Shown here one piece after another: positions 1-7,639 of a stretch of 23,234 bases of DNA (positions are counted from its first letter, which is position 1; the number at the start of each line of letters is the position of its first letter). The position numbers and the translations under genes were made by a program. The stretch lies in assembly GCA_964452115.1 (NCBI GenBank), contig CAYVKY010000021.1, positions 1-23,234 of the forward strand, in the 5' to 3' direction. Under the pieces are notes generated by a model. The model searched no databases. It was not told the DNA's origin and saw only the letters and a list, made by a program, of their open reading frames with translations. This DNA comes from CAYVKY01 sp964452115 (GTDB lineage: Bacteria; Bacteroidota; Ignavibacteria; Tepidaquicellales; Tepidaquicellaceae).

Positions 1-357
1 AAAGTAAAAGATAAACTTGAAGACGTTAACCTCGGAATTAATATTATAAAGAAAGCAATTGAAGAACCGATAAAGCAGATAGTATTCAATGCAGGACTCG
101 AAGGCTCAGTAATAGTGAATAAAGTGAAAGAAGGAAAAGGAAACTTTGGATTCAATGCGGCAACGGAAGAATACGAAGACCTCGTAGCAGCAGGTGTGAT
201 TGACCCGACAAAGGTATCACGCGTGGCACTTGAAAATGCATCATCCGTAACTTCAATGCTTCTTATGACCGAAGCAACTATCACCGAAAAACCTGAAAAG
301 GAAAAAGCACCTATGATGCCTCCGGGCGGAATGGGCGGTGGTATGGATATGTATTAA
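1..357 (+). CDS. groEL: Chaperonin GroEL, C-terminal part (5' end outside window)
   Basis: GroEL (Hsp60) forms the double-ring ATP-dependent folding chamber of the cytosol with GroES. The frame is open from base 1 and gives 118 residues. These match the end of the equatorial domain: a helix with GINIIKKAIEEP, then PIKQIVFNAGLEGSVIV, the NFGFNAATEEYEDLVAAGVIDPTKV stretch (from about residue 49), and VSRVALENASSVTSMLL with TEATI. The protein ends in the flexible Gly/Met tail (PPGGMGGGMDMY) typical of group I chaperonins, so the C-terminus is complete. The gene is followed by an intrinsic terminator and faces a - strand operon. The upstream groES, if linked, lies outside the window. Identification is secure. 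Confidence 0.98.
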   Translation, partial: KVKDKLEDVNLGINIIKKAIEEPIKQIVFNAGLEGSVIVNKVKEGKGNFGFNAATEEYEDLVAAGVIDPTKVSRVALENASSVTSMLLMTEATITEKPEKEKAPMMPPGGMGGGMDMY

Positions 358-399
358 TAGATAGAAAAAGAAGTAATATATTTTTCATAGACACAAAAG

Positions 400-433
400 A
401 ACCTTCGTACAGCAATGTGCGAAGGTTTTTTTA
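400..433 (+). terminator. Intrinsic terminator of groEL
   Basis: A perfect 12-bp stem (400-411 with 416-427, one G-U pair) closes on a GCAA tetraloop and is followed by a run of seven T (426-432 counting the stem's last two). The T run overlaps the stop codon of the convergent - strand gene (431-433). On the - strand the hairpin lacks a good T run, so it is mainly a + strand terminator. Confidence 0.93.
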
Positions 434-1204
434 TTTTCTGTGCTCGTCAATTCCTATGTGGCAAAGCGCAAAATCATATTTCACCGGGTCATCCGCATCA
501 AACCTGCGTAGAAACGATGTTAGTTCAAGTGCAAATTTCATATCGGCGCTTGCCCGCTTTACAAATCCCATCTGCCTTGAAATTCTGTAAATATGAATAT
601 CCACAGGCATTATGAGTTTTGATTTTGAAACGCTATCAGACCATATACCCAAATCAATTTCATCATTCCTGACCATCCATCTCAAAAAAAGATTTAATCT
701 TTTACACGCTGAGCCCTTTGAAGGCAGCGGAATCAGATATCTGAAAGTTCCTTCCTCTTTTGAGCCGCTGTTCAGATATTCAGAAAATTTTTGAAGCGCG
801 CTCAATACGGTGGTCTCATTTTCATCGTACTTTTGCAGAAATATATTTTTCAGACTTCCGTACTTACGGTAACATTTTTTCAGAATAAGTATCAATTGTT
901 CAAAATCACCGGAAGTATTGAAGCGGTAGTTTGATTTGTTAATAAAAGCCTTATCCCTCGCATGTGAATAATTCACAATAAAATCGTGTACTTTAAATCC
1001 TGTCTTCTCAAAAAAAGTGTGCAGAAATTTTTCAAATATTTCCACCCTGCCGTACGAATAGCACGCTGTAATAAACGAAGCCGCTTCGATATCTTCATTG
1101 GTTTTTAATCTTCTGATTCCCCATACAGGATCAACGGATGAATAATCCGATTTATACTTTAAGTAATTTTTTTCTAAGAATTTTTTTATTTCAGATTCTT
1201 TCAT
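431..1204 (-). CDS. DUF2400 / TIGR02757 family protein
   Basis: Conserved bacterial protein of unproven function, 257 residues from the ATG at 1204. Family hallmarks are DPVWGIRR (about residues 25-32), the EDIEAASFITACYSYGRVEIF helix (38-57), the GSACKRLNLFLRWMVR block (164-179), MPVDIHIYRISRQMGF (199-214) and DPVKYDFALCHIGI near the end. The VD.H..R segment resembles the catalytic-Asp segment of HhH-GPD DNA glycosylases such as endonuclease III, so a nucleic-acid role is possible but is only inference. A TTG at 1219 would add five residues. I prefer the ATG because AGGA lies just before it and family members start close to the following helix. The start overlaps the end of miaA by 14 nt, so the two genes are translationally linked. 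The stop lies in the T run of the groEL terminator. Confidence 0.85.
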   Translation of the reverse strand: MKESEIKKFLEKNYLKYKSDYSSVDPVWGIRRLKTNEDIEAASFITACYSYGRVEIFEKFLHTFFEKTGFKVHDFIVNYSHARDKAFINKSNYRFNTSGDFEQLILILKKCYRKYGSLKNIFLQKYDENETTVLSALQKFSEYLNSGSKEEGTFRYLIPLPSKGSACKRLNLFLRWMVRNDEIDLGIWSDSVSKSKLIMPVDIHIYRISRQMGFVKRASADMKFALELTSFLRRFDADDPVKYDFALCHIGIDEHRK

Positions 1205-2123
1205 AAATCCTGTCAACAACTTTTTCGATTGAATCCCCTCTTTCGACTTTAATCCATTCCAATCCTTTGACTTTTCTGTACCACGTCATCTGTTTCTTAC
1301 CGTAGCGGCGCGTGTTTTGCTTAATCAGTTCTACCATTCTTTCATAATCATATTCGCCTTCCAAATATCCGAAAACTTCCTTTATGCCAACCGAATTCAG
1401 CGAATTATTTTTTCTGTAGTCATATCCTTTCTCGATAAGAGATTTCACTTCATCTACAAGTCCCGCTTTTAGCATATTGTCAGTACGCTGATTGATTCTT
1501 TCATAAAGATATTCCCTGTCAAGCAGAAGTCCGAACACCTGAAAATTAATATCAACATCGGGAAGTTCTTTCTGCAAGTCGGACATTTTTCTGCCGGATG
1601 TGTAATAAACTTCAAGTGCACGAATAATCCTGCGGGAAAAATCCGGAGTGGTTTTCATTGCGGATTCCCTGTCAACTTTCATCAGCTCATTATACAAATA
1701 TTCTTTCCCTTCATATTTCAAAATGTTTTTCAGATTATTTCTGATTTCTTCATTCCGAACATCATCTTCAAAAAGTCCGCCCATCAGTGCATTGATATAT
1801 AAACCGCTTCCGCCCGAAACAATTACATTTTTATTCCTTCCAAAAATTTCCTTGATTTTTTCACGGCCTTTGACTCCGAAAATTCCCGCTGTATAATTTT
1901 CATCCGGTTCAAGCATTTCAATAAAGTGATGGACAACGCCTTTCATTTCTTCTTTCGTCGGTACTGCCGATGCTATCGGGAATCCTTTGAATACCTGTTT
2001 AGAGTCAGCGGATATTATTTCCGCATCAATGCGTAATGCGAGTTCCACCGATACAGCGGTTTTGCCTGATGCAGTGGGACCTGAAATTATGATTGCCTTA
2101 TTTAAAAATTTATTTTCGTTCAA
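1191..2123 (-). CDS. miaA: tRNA dimethylallyltransferase (MiaA)
   Basis: Transfers the dimethylallyl group from DMAPP to N6 of A37 in tRNAs reading UNN codons, in the cytosol. 310 residues, the usual length. The P-loop GPTASGKT is at residues 15-22, followed by the substrate-binding IISADSKQVFKG (37-47); the common DSRQVYRG is varied to DSKQVFKG and IGTAKP to IASAVP. VSGGSGLYINAL (about 102-113) and the C-terminal KQNTRRYGKKQMTWYRK block (about 268-284) are characteristic. The start is TTG (2121-2123); no ATG precedes the P-loop, and a start further downstream would lose it. It lies downstream of the lipoprotein gene across a 94-nt spacer with a repeat array and a hairpin, and overlaps the DUF2400 gene. 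Confidence 0.96.
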   Translation of the reverse strand: MNENKFLNKAIIISGPTASGKTAVSVELALRIDAEIISADSKQVFKGFPIASAVPTKEEMKGVVHHFIEMLEPDENYTAGIFGVKGREKIKEIFGRNKNVIVSGGSGLYINALMGGLFEDDVRNEEIRNNLKNILKYEGKEYLYNELMKVDRESAMKTTPDFSRRIIRALEVYYTSGRKMSDLQKELPDVDINFQVFGLLLDREYLYERINQRTDNMLKAGLVDEVKSLIEKGYDYRKNNSLNSVGIKEVFGYLEGEYDYERMVELIKQNTRRYGKKQMTWYRKVKGLEWIKVERGDSIEKVVDRIYERI

Positions 2124-2152
2124 TTGTCAGAATAATTTGTAACGGTTTATTG

Positions 2153-2184
2153 AGTTCAGACACAGATGAGACTGTTTCGGAACT
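2153..2184 (-). other. Imperfect intergenic hairpin upstream of miaA
   Basis: Thirteen bases (2153-2165) pair with 2172-2184 at 11 of 13 positions around a 6-nt loop. On the - strand it sits between the lipoprotein stop and the miaA TTG start, ending about 30 nt before it. No T run follows it in the - direction, so it does not look like a terminator for this operon. It could be an mRNA processing or stability element. Function is not shown by the sequence. Confidence 0.45.
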
Positions 2185-2192
2185 TTTCCTAT

Positions 2193-2227
2193 ATTCTTAA
2201 TTCTTAATTTTTAATTTTTAATCCTTA
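2193..2227. repeat. Heptanucleotide tandem array, 5 x 7 bp
   Basis: Five consecutive 7-bp units: attctta, attctta, attttta, attttta, atcctta. Because the unit is not a multiple of three and contains TAA on both strands, the array puts stops in all frames in both directions. Its right end includes the stop codon and last codon of the lipoprotein gene (stop at 2218-2220). Confidence 0.8.
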
Positions 2228-3021
2228 TATGGTGGATTCGTAATCTTCAGAGCGGGTTTCTTTGCAATTACCTTATCAACCGCGGTGCGCATACTGTCAA
2301 CCAATCGTGCAGATACAACATAAGCCGAGTCGTAAATCATAGACTGATTCATCAGTGAAATTTCGCTTTTTTCAAGTGCGATGCTGTACATCATTTCTTC
2401 AACCGAGGCGGAGCCGTCTATCCAAATCTCACCTTCGGGAATAAAACTATAAGCCATATAATTTCCGCTGAATCCAAAATCGGGATAAATTTCACTCCGA
2501 ATCTTATACCCGTCCACTATCCATATATTATCTCCGAGAGGAATTTTATAAATACCTGTCAGTCTAATCGAATCGGGGATATCAGTAATTTCTTTGACGG
2601 AATCAAAATCAAAAGGATAAACGTACCCGAGCGAATCTTCGTGATGACGGGAAATAGATTTAAACTCTTTTCGCATATTATATTCCAATGCAAGCGCAGA
2701 ATCGTGCGCCTCGAAATACGAAAGATTTTTCGCTTTCATAAGTTCCCTCTCGCGTATCTCGTGCTTTAATGTTGTGAGATATTCTTCGCAGGAAATTGCA
2801 TTATCAATCCAGATTTCATTTTCAGGTACAAACGGATACCGCAGGGAATTCCCCCCGTACAGAAATTCATCGAATATTTTTTTTCTGATTTCTGCACCGT
2901 CAACTGCCCAAACTTCGTATCCTCCGCTGTTTTCAAGGTATGCCCTGTAAACGCTTTTCTCATTTTTTCCGCATGATGCGAAAATTAAAAGCAGAAGCAG
3001 TATTGGGATAATCTTATTCAA
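2218..3021 (-). CDS. Lipoprotein with two tandem copies of an uncharacterised domain
   Basis: 267 residues. The N-terminus has a Lys, a Leu/Ile-rich stretch and a lipobox-like FASC with Cys17 as the lipidation site, so the mature protein is probably membrane-anchored in the envelope. Two copies of a domain of about 80 residues follow, at roughly 38-119 and 166-247. Shared features are W..VDG..IR (38-45, 167-175), a glycine-rich turn, Y.F.P..EIWID (62-73, 191-202), then a helix ending in LM (94-95, 223-224) and an A...R helix. Copy 1 carries H87, E88, E91 and H106 in a KHEIRE...AH arrangement; copy 2 keeps the glutamates but has Leu216 and Tyr234 in place of the histidines. The start is TTG, overlapping the purA stop by 8 nt. 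I do not recognise a named function. Confidence 0.8.
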   Translation of the reverse strand: MNKIIPILLLLLIFASCGKNEKSVYRAYLENSGGYEVWAVDGAEIRKKIFDEFLYGGNSLRYPFVPENEIWIDNAISCEEYLTTLKHEIRERELMKAKNLSYFEAHDSALALEYNMRKEFKSISRHHEDSLGYVYPFDFDSVKEITDIPDSIRLTGIYKIPLGDNIWIVDGYKIRSEIYPDFGFSGNYMAYSFIPEGEIWIDGSASVEEMMYSIALEKSEISLMNQSMIYDSAYVVSARLVDSMRTAVDKVIAKKPALKITNPPYKD

Positions 3022-4288
3022 CTTTTATTATTTGTTCTCTTGACGGACCTGTGGAAATAATTTTTACGGGACACTTCACAAAGTCTTCTATGAATTTAAT
3101 ATATTCACGATACTCAGCTGGCAGTTCATTGAACGATTTCGCTTTGTTCAATTCACTTTTCCATCCTTTAAAAGATTTGTAAACAGGTTCTACGTCTTTC
3201 AGAATTTCACAGTTTGTTGTAAATCCTTTTAATTCCCTGCCGTTGTATTTATAAGATACACACGCTTTGATTTCATCAAAACTGTCAAGAACATCGGATT
3301 TCGTGATTACGAGTTCCGTAACACCGTTAATCCTGCACGAATATTTAAGAGCCACAAGGTCAAGCCATCCGCAGCGTCTTTGCCTGCCGGTTGTTGCGCC
3401 GAATTCATTTCCGGTTTTTGCAATCAATTTTCCTGTGTCGTCAAAAAGCTCGGTAATGAAAGGACCTTCGCCCACGCGGGTTGTATATGCTTTGAAAATT
3501 CCGATTACGCTGTTAATTTTGTTTGGCGGAATGCCCGTGCCTGTTGATGCTCCGCCGCTTGTGGGATGTGAAGAAGTGACAAAAGGATATGTGCCGAAAT
3601 CCACATCAAGCAGAGCGCCCTGAGCGCCTTCAAGCAGAATATTTTTACCGGCATCAATTGCATCGTTCAAAATTTCATAGCCGTCGGTTACATATTTTTT
3701 TACTTTGTCATAACATTTTACAACATCAGTGAATACTTCATCGGCATTCATTTCTTTGATTTCGGCTGAGTCAGGAAAAATGCGTTTGAAATACTCCAGA
3801 TTGCTTCTGATTTTTTCTTTCAGCGCAGCGGGAGTTTCAAAGTCCTGAAGTTTAATGCCGCGCCTTGCGTACTTATCGTAATACGACGGACCGATACCTT
3901 TTTTAGTCGTACCGATTTTTACATCTCCCAATTCATTGATTGCGTCTATGATTTTGTGATAAGGCAAAATTATGTGCAGGTCGCGGCTTATGAAAAGCCT
4001 GCCGTCAATCGAAACACCTTCGGCTTCGACCATTGCAATTTCTTCAAGCAGCGCGGAAAAATCCAGCACAACGCCGTTTCCGATAACGCAAATATTTCCT
4101 TCGGTAAATATTCCCGACGGAATCAGATGAAGTACGAATTTTTTATTATTGAAAACTATTGTGTGACCTGCGTTTGCACCGCCCTGATACCTTGCAACAT
4201 AACGATATTGGGGACTTAAAAGATCAACAACCTTACCCTTGCCTTCATCTCCCCACTGAAGACCGGCTAATACAGAAACTTTACTCAT
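3014..4288 (-). CDS. purA: Adenylosuccinate synthetase (PurA)
   Basis: Condenses IMP with aspartate using GTP to form adenylosuccinate, the first committed step from IMP to AMP. 424 residues, full length for the family. The N-terminal WGDEGKGK (12-19) with catalytic Asp14 and the NAGHTIV segment (His at about 41) are intact. So are the IMP-binding GTTKKGIGPSYYDK region (about 127-140), the LLEGAQGALLDVDFGTYPFVTSS block, the TTGRQRRCGWLD loop and the guanine-recognition TKSD motif. The C-terminus has STGPSRE. It lies 30 nt downstream of the STAS gene and overlaps the lipoprotein start. The ATG at 4288 follows an A/T-rich leader without a Shine-Dalgarno sequence. Confidence 0.98.
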   Translation of the reverse strand: MSKVSVLAGLQWGDEGKGKVVDLLSPQYRYVARYQGGANAGHTIVFNNKKFVLHLIPSGIFTEGNICVIGNGVVLDFSALLEEIAMVEAEGVSIDGRLFISRDLHIILPYHKIIDAINELGDVKIGTTKKGIGPSYYDKYARRGIKLQDFETPAALKEKIRSNLEYFKRIFPDSAEIKEMNADEVFTDVVKCYDKVKKYVTDGYEILNDAIDAGKNILLEGAQGALLDVDFGTYPFVTSSHPTSGGASTGTGIPPNKINSVIGIFKAYTTRVGEGPFITELFDDTGKLIAKTGNEFGATTGRQRRCGWLDLVALKYSCRINGVTELVITKSDVLDSFDEIKACVSYKYNGRELKGFTTNCEILKDVEPVYKSFKGWKSELNKAKSFNELPAEYREYIKFIEDFVKCPVKIISTGPSREQIIKVE

Positions 4289-4318
4289 TTTAATTAAATT
4301 TAAATTAACTGCGCGGAT

Positions 4319-4636
4319 CTAAATAAAATCAAAAATCAGATTAATCTTAGTTATCTTAAATATCTCAAGGATTTTATTGTTCAAAGAATCCAGTTTCATT
4401 TGCCCGCCGCTATGTTTCACTTTATTCAAAATGCTGATTAAAATACCGAGTCCTGAACTTGTAATCGCGGTTACGCCGCTCATATCAATAACAAAATTAC
4501 GGATACCGCTCTCAAGTTCCCTGTCAAAATATTCCTTGATAGCATTATGATTAATAAGATTGAGGACTTCGTCGTCAAGCTTTATGACTACGAAGTCCTC
4601 ATTCAGAATTTTTTTAGAACTTTTAATTAATTCCAT
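4319..4636 (-). CDS. STAS-domain protein, anti-sigma factor antagonist-like
   Basis: A single STAS domain of 105 residues, the size of SpoIIAA/RsbV-type proteins, which bind and inactivate anti-sigma kinases when their conserved serine is unphosphorylated. The core NFVIDMSGVTAITSSGLGILI (47-67) has the beta strand, the SSGLG loop with candidate phosphoserines (60-61) and the following helix. The usual acidic residue in the DSSGLG motif is Thr59 here. No partner kinase/phosphatase or sigma factor is in the window. It lies between secF (18-nt gap) and purA (30-nt gap), so it is probably co-transcribed with them. Whether it controls a sigma factor or some other partner-switching process cannot be told from the sequence. 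Confidence 0.85.
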   Translation of the reverse strand: MELIKSSKKILNEDFVVIKLDDEVLNLINHNAIKEYFDRELESGIRNFVIDMSGVTAITSSGLGILISILNKVKHSGGQMKLDSLNNKILEIFKITKINLIFDFI

Positions 4637-4654
4637 GATGGATTATAAATTTAT

Positions 4655-5596
4655 CTATGCCATTTTTCCGGCACCTGAAGTAGACCTGTTCTTTAATACT
4701 TTATGTTTCCAGTCAACTACTACAGCACTCGCAACGAACACCGATGAATATGTACCAGTAAGAATACCGACTCCGAATGTGAAAGAGAAACTTCTCAGAA
4801 CTTCACCGCCGAATATGAATATTACAAGCACCGTTAAAAACACCGTGCCGCTTGTGATGATGGTTCTGCTTAGTGTTGCATTAACGCTCCTGTTCATCAC
4901 GTTTTCGATATCTTCATTTTTATGCAGCTTGATATTTTCCCTGATACGGTCAAAAATGATAACCGTGTCATTCACCGAGAAACCGATAAGCGTAAGGAAT
5001 GCAGCAAGCATCGTTTGACTGAACTCCAGCTGTATCGGCAGGAGCGCATCAAAAAGTGCGACAGCAGATATCGTAATCAAAACGTCGTGGAACAATGCAA
5101 TCACAGCGCCGAGTGCGTAAACGAACTGGAACCTGAAAGCCAGATAAATAAGAATACCGACCAGCGAAAATAAAACTGCAAGAAATGCATTACGCCTTAA
5201 TTCCGAACCGATTTTCGGTCCGACTTTATCCGTTCTCTGAATATTAAATGTGTTTGTCTGTCCGAATTTTTGATTTAAAGCCTCCTGAATTTTATCGGAT
5301 ACAACCGTACCTTCAGCCTGCATCGGGGTTCTCAGCAGAACATCATTGGGCGTGCCCATCGTTTTGATTTCCATTCCTGTAAATCCGCTGTTATCCATAA
5401 GGTTTCTTACTTCAGACACATCAACGGGATTCGAAAATCTGACCTGCATTTCAGTACCGCCGAGGAAATCAATTCCAAGCGGAATGCCGCGCAATGCCAG
5501 AACTACCATACCGATAATAATAATTATTATAGATACGATATAAAAAAGATGTCGTTTACCTAAAAAATCTATGTTTGTGTTTTCAAAAAGTCTCAT
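4655..5596 (-). CDS. secF: Protein translocase subunit SecF
   Basis: Inner-membrane partner of SecD in the SecDF complex, which uses the proton-motive force to pull proteins through SecYEG on the periplasmic side. 313 residues. One N-terminal membrane segment (about 16-35) is followed by GIDFLGGTEM (41-50) at the start of the small periplasmic domain and KVGPKIGSEL (124-133). Five more C-terminal membrane segments follow, including FSVNDTVIIFDRIRENI (206-222) with the conserved Asp/Arg signature. It starts 21 nt after secD stops. A separate SecF fits a Chlorobi/Ignavibacteria-type arrangement rather than the fused SecDF of many Bacteroidetes. Confidence 0.97.
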   Translation of the reverse strand: MRLFENTNIDFLGKRHLFYIVSIIIIIIGMVVLALRGIPLGIDFLGGTEMQVRFSNPVDVSEVRNLMDNSGFTGMEIKTMGTPNDVLLRTPMQAEGTVVSDKIQEALNQKFGQTNTFNIQRTDKVGPKIGSELRRNAFLAVLFSLVGILIYLAFRFQFVYALGAVIALFHDVLITISAVALFDALLPIQLEFSQTMLAAFLTLIGFSVNDTVIIFDRIRENIKLHKNEDIENVMNRSVNATLSRTIITSGTVFLTVLVIFIFGGEVLRSFSFTFGVGILTGTYSSVFVASAVVVDWKHKVLKNRSTSGAGKMA

Positions 5597-5617
5597 TTGA
5601 AATATATTAAAATTTTA

Positions 5618-7594
5618 TTAACCAAAATGAATGTGTAAATCCCGTTCAATCATCACGTCAAATATGAAGTGAGTGATAACGATTGCAGTGAACAGGTTTG
5701 ATAATAATCCGAATATCAGTGTTAATGCAAAACCCTGAATCGGACCGCTTCCGAAATTATAAAGAATTACACCTGTAATCAAACTCGTGATATGCGAGTC
5801 AATAATTGCAGAGAATGCTTTCTTATAACCGATTTCCACAGCTGTTTTCAGAGGTTTGCCTGTTCTGGTTTCTTCCCTGATACGTTCATAAATAAGTACG
5901 TTCGTATCCACTGCCATACCGATTGACAGGATAAGACCTGCAATACCGGGCACTGTGAGAGTCGCCTTGAATGACGCCATAATTCCGAATACGAAAAGTA
6001 CGTTGATTATCAATGCAACAACCGAAACCGATCCGCCCGCTCTGTAATAAACAATCATAAATACTGCGACAAGAATAAGTGCCAGCAGCGATGAGAATAA
6101 ACCTGAATGGATTGAGTCTTCACCGAGTGAGGGTCCGATTGTTCTTTCTTCGATGATTCTGAGCGGTGCGGGCAGCGAGCCTGCTCTCAGAATAATTTCG
6201 ATGAGTTTTGCTTCCTGAAGAGTCGGAATGCCGCTGATTTCAGAGCGTCCGCCGGTGATTTTATTCTGAATTACCGGTGCAGAATAAACCACGCCGTCAA
6301 GCACGATAGCGCATCTCTTACCGATATTTGAACCCGTTATCCTTGCCCATTCATTTGAGCCTTCATTGTTCATCACCATGCTTACTTTCGGTTTATTATC
6401 CTGAGGATCTATATCCGCTTTTGCATTTTCAATTGATTTACCCGTGAGTTCTGCATCTTTTAATGCGTATAAAATATAATATTCACCGCCGTCTCCTTTA
6501 TGAACTTCTGACCAGGCAAATGTGAAGTTTGACGGAATCTGATCTTTAACCTGTTTTATTTTCAGTAATCTGTCAATTTTTTCTTTATTTGCCGCACTTG
6601 TCATCAGCTCGTTATAGTTCTGAAGCGCATTCATATCAAAAAGTGCGAGGAAAGGATTTTCTTTCTGGAATTCCTCCATGGACATTTGTTTATTCGTGTC
6701 CTTTTCTTCAACGGTATCTTTTGATTTAACCGTTGAATCCTTTTTCACTTTTGTAGAATCGGATTTCTTATCTTTCTTACCAGTTTTATCTTTCTTAATA
6801 TCTTTGGAAGCAGCGGAAGTTGTAATCTTGCTCGAATCTTTTGACATCGAAATGGAAGTGTCCTTCGCGTTCAATGAAGCAGTATCACCGGCATTCAGAC
6901 TTGCAACCGTTTTATTAATATTCTTGATTACCTTTTCAAGCTGCGTTGGCTCCTGCAGCAGACGGAATTCAAGTACTGCGGTCTGTTTCAGAAGCTGTTT
7001 TACATCTTCCGTATTGCTTACGCCCGGAAGTTCAACAATAATCCTCTTGCCGCCGACCGTCTGAATTTGCGGCTCGGCAACACCATACTGGTCAATACGG
7101 CTGCGGATTGTCCTGACAGCACCTTCAATTGCTTTATCAATTTTGTCCTGCAAATCTTTTTCGACTGCAGCCTCATCCTGTCTTGAATCGCCGTAATAGG
7201 ACAATAAAGATTTGCCCTGAGCCTTAAGTTTGGCAATAAACAGCTTCAATATCGGCTGTTCGACAGAATTGTCGAGTTTATTTAATTCGTCTAAAGCACT
7301 TGCAAATACGGCATCCTTGGACTTCTGATTTGCCATTTCATCAAGAAGTTTTACCACATCTACGTCAAGTACAACATACATACCGCCCTTAAGGTCTAAT
7401 CCTAATTTTAACCTTTTGGAAACGGCATTTTTCATATCCTGACCATGATCTTCGAGGTACTTTATACTGTCTTCTCCAGTTAAACCCTTAAATCCTTTAC
7501 TTAAGGAATAATCCTTGTAAGTAGGATATAAAAAGTAAAAAGCCAGTATTATAAATACAGCCGTAATGATTATTCGAGTTTGATTTTTCTTCAC
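5618..7594 (-). CDS. secD: Protein translocase subunit SecD
   Basis: Membrane subunit of SecDF. 658 residues. The N-terminal membrane segment (about 8-24) is followed by the LGLDLKGG motif (64-71). The periplasmic P1 domain contains the TIRSRIDQYGVAEPQIQTVGGKRIIVELPGV region (about 162-192) and VLEFRLL (207-213). P1 is interrupted by an insertion at about 234-303 rich in Lys, Ser, Thr and Asp (nt 6686-6895). The rest of P1 includes EWARITGSNIGKRCAIVLDGVVYSAPVI. The C-terminal half has the membrane segments with IGMAVDTNVLIYERIREE (558-575). The start is GTG (7592-7594), chosen because a GGAG ribosome binding site lies 6 nt upstream and it precedes the charged KKNQTR end. It is the first gene of the - strand operon. 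Confidence 0.97.
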   Translation of the reverse strand: MKKNQTRIIITAVFIILAFYFLYPTYKDYSLSKGFKGLTGEDSIKYLEDHGQDMKNAVSKRLKLGLDLKGGMYVVLDVDVVKLLDEMANQKSKDAVFASALDELNKLDNSVEQPILKLFIAKLKAQGKSLLSYYGDSRQDEAAVEKDLQDKIDKAIEGAVRTIRSRIDQYGVAEPQIQTVGGKRIIVELPGVSNTEDVKQLLKQTAVLEFRLLQEPTQLEKVIKNINKTVASLNAGDTASLNAKDTSISMSKDSSKITTSAASKDIKKDKTGKKDKKSDSTKVKKDSTVKSKDTVEEKDTNKQMSMEEFQKENPFLALFDMNALQNYNELMTSAANKEKIDRLLKIKQVKDQIPSNFTFAWSEVHKGDGGEYYILYALKDAELTGKSIENAKADIDPQDNKPKVSMVMNNEGSNEWARITGSNIGKRCAIVLDGVVYSAPVIQNKITGGRSEISGIPTLQEAKLIEIILRAGSLPAPLRIIEERTIGPSLGEDSIHSGLFSSLLALILVAVFMIVYYRAGGSVSVVALIINVLFVFGIMASFKATLTVPGIAGLILSIGMAVDTNVLIYERIREETRTGKPLKTAVEIGYKKAFSAIIDSHITSLITGVILYNFGSGPIQGFALTLIFGLLSNLFTAIVITHFIFDVMIERDLHIHFG

Positions 7595-7600
7595 CTTTTA

Positions 7601-7604
7601 CTCC
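7601..7604 (-). promoter_or_regulatory. Ribosome binding site of secD
   Basis: GGAG, 6 nt before the GTG start. It decides the choice of the non-ATG start and stands out because most genes in this window lack a recognisable Shine-Dalgarno sequence. Confidence 0.75.
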
Positions 7605-7639
7605 GGATAATTTATCAAATTATAAAAAATACAAACTTA

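Noticed and set aside
415..794. Short + strand frames across the DUF2400 gene
   Set aside because: They are antisense shadows of a conserved - strand protein and one begins inside the groEL terminator.
6678..7064. 128-codon + strand frame opposite secD
   Set aside because: It is the mirror of the Lys/Ser/Asp-rich insertion (giving Phe/Ser/Leu) and has no start signal or family.
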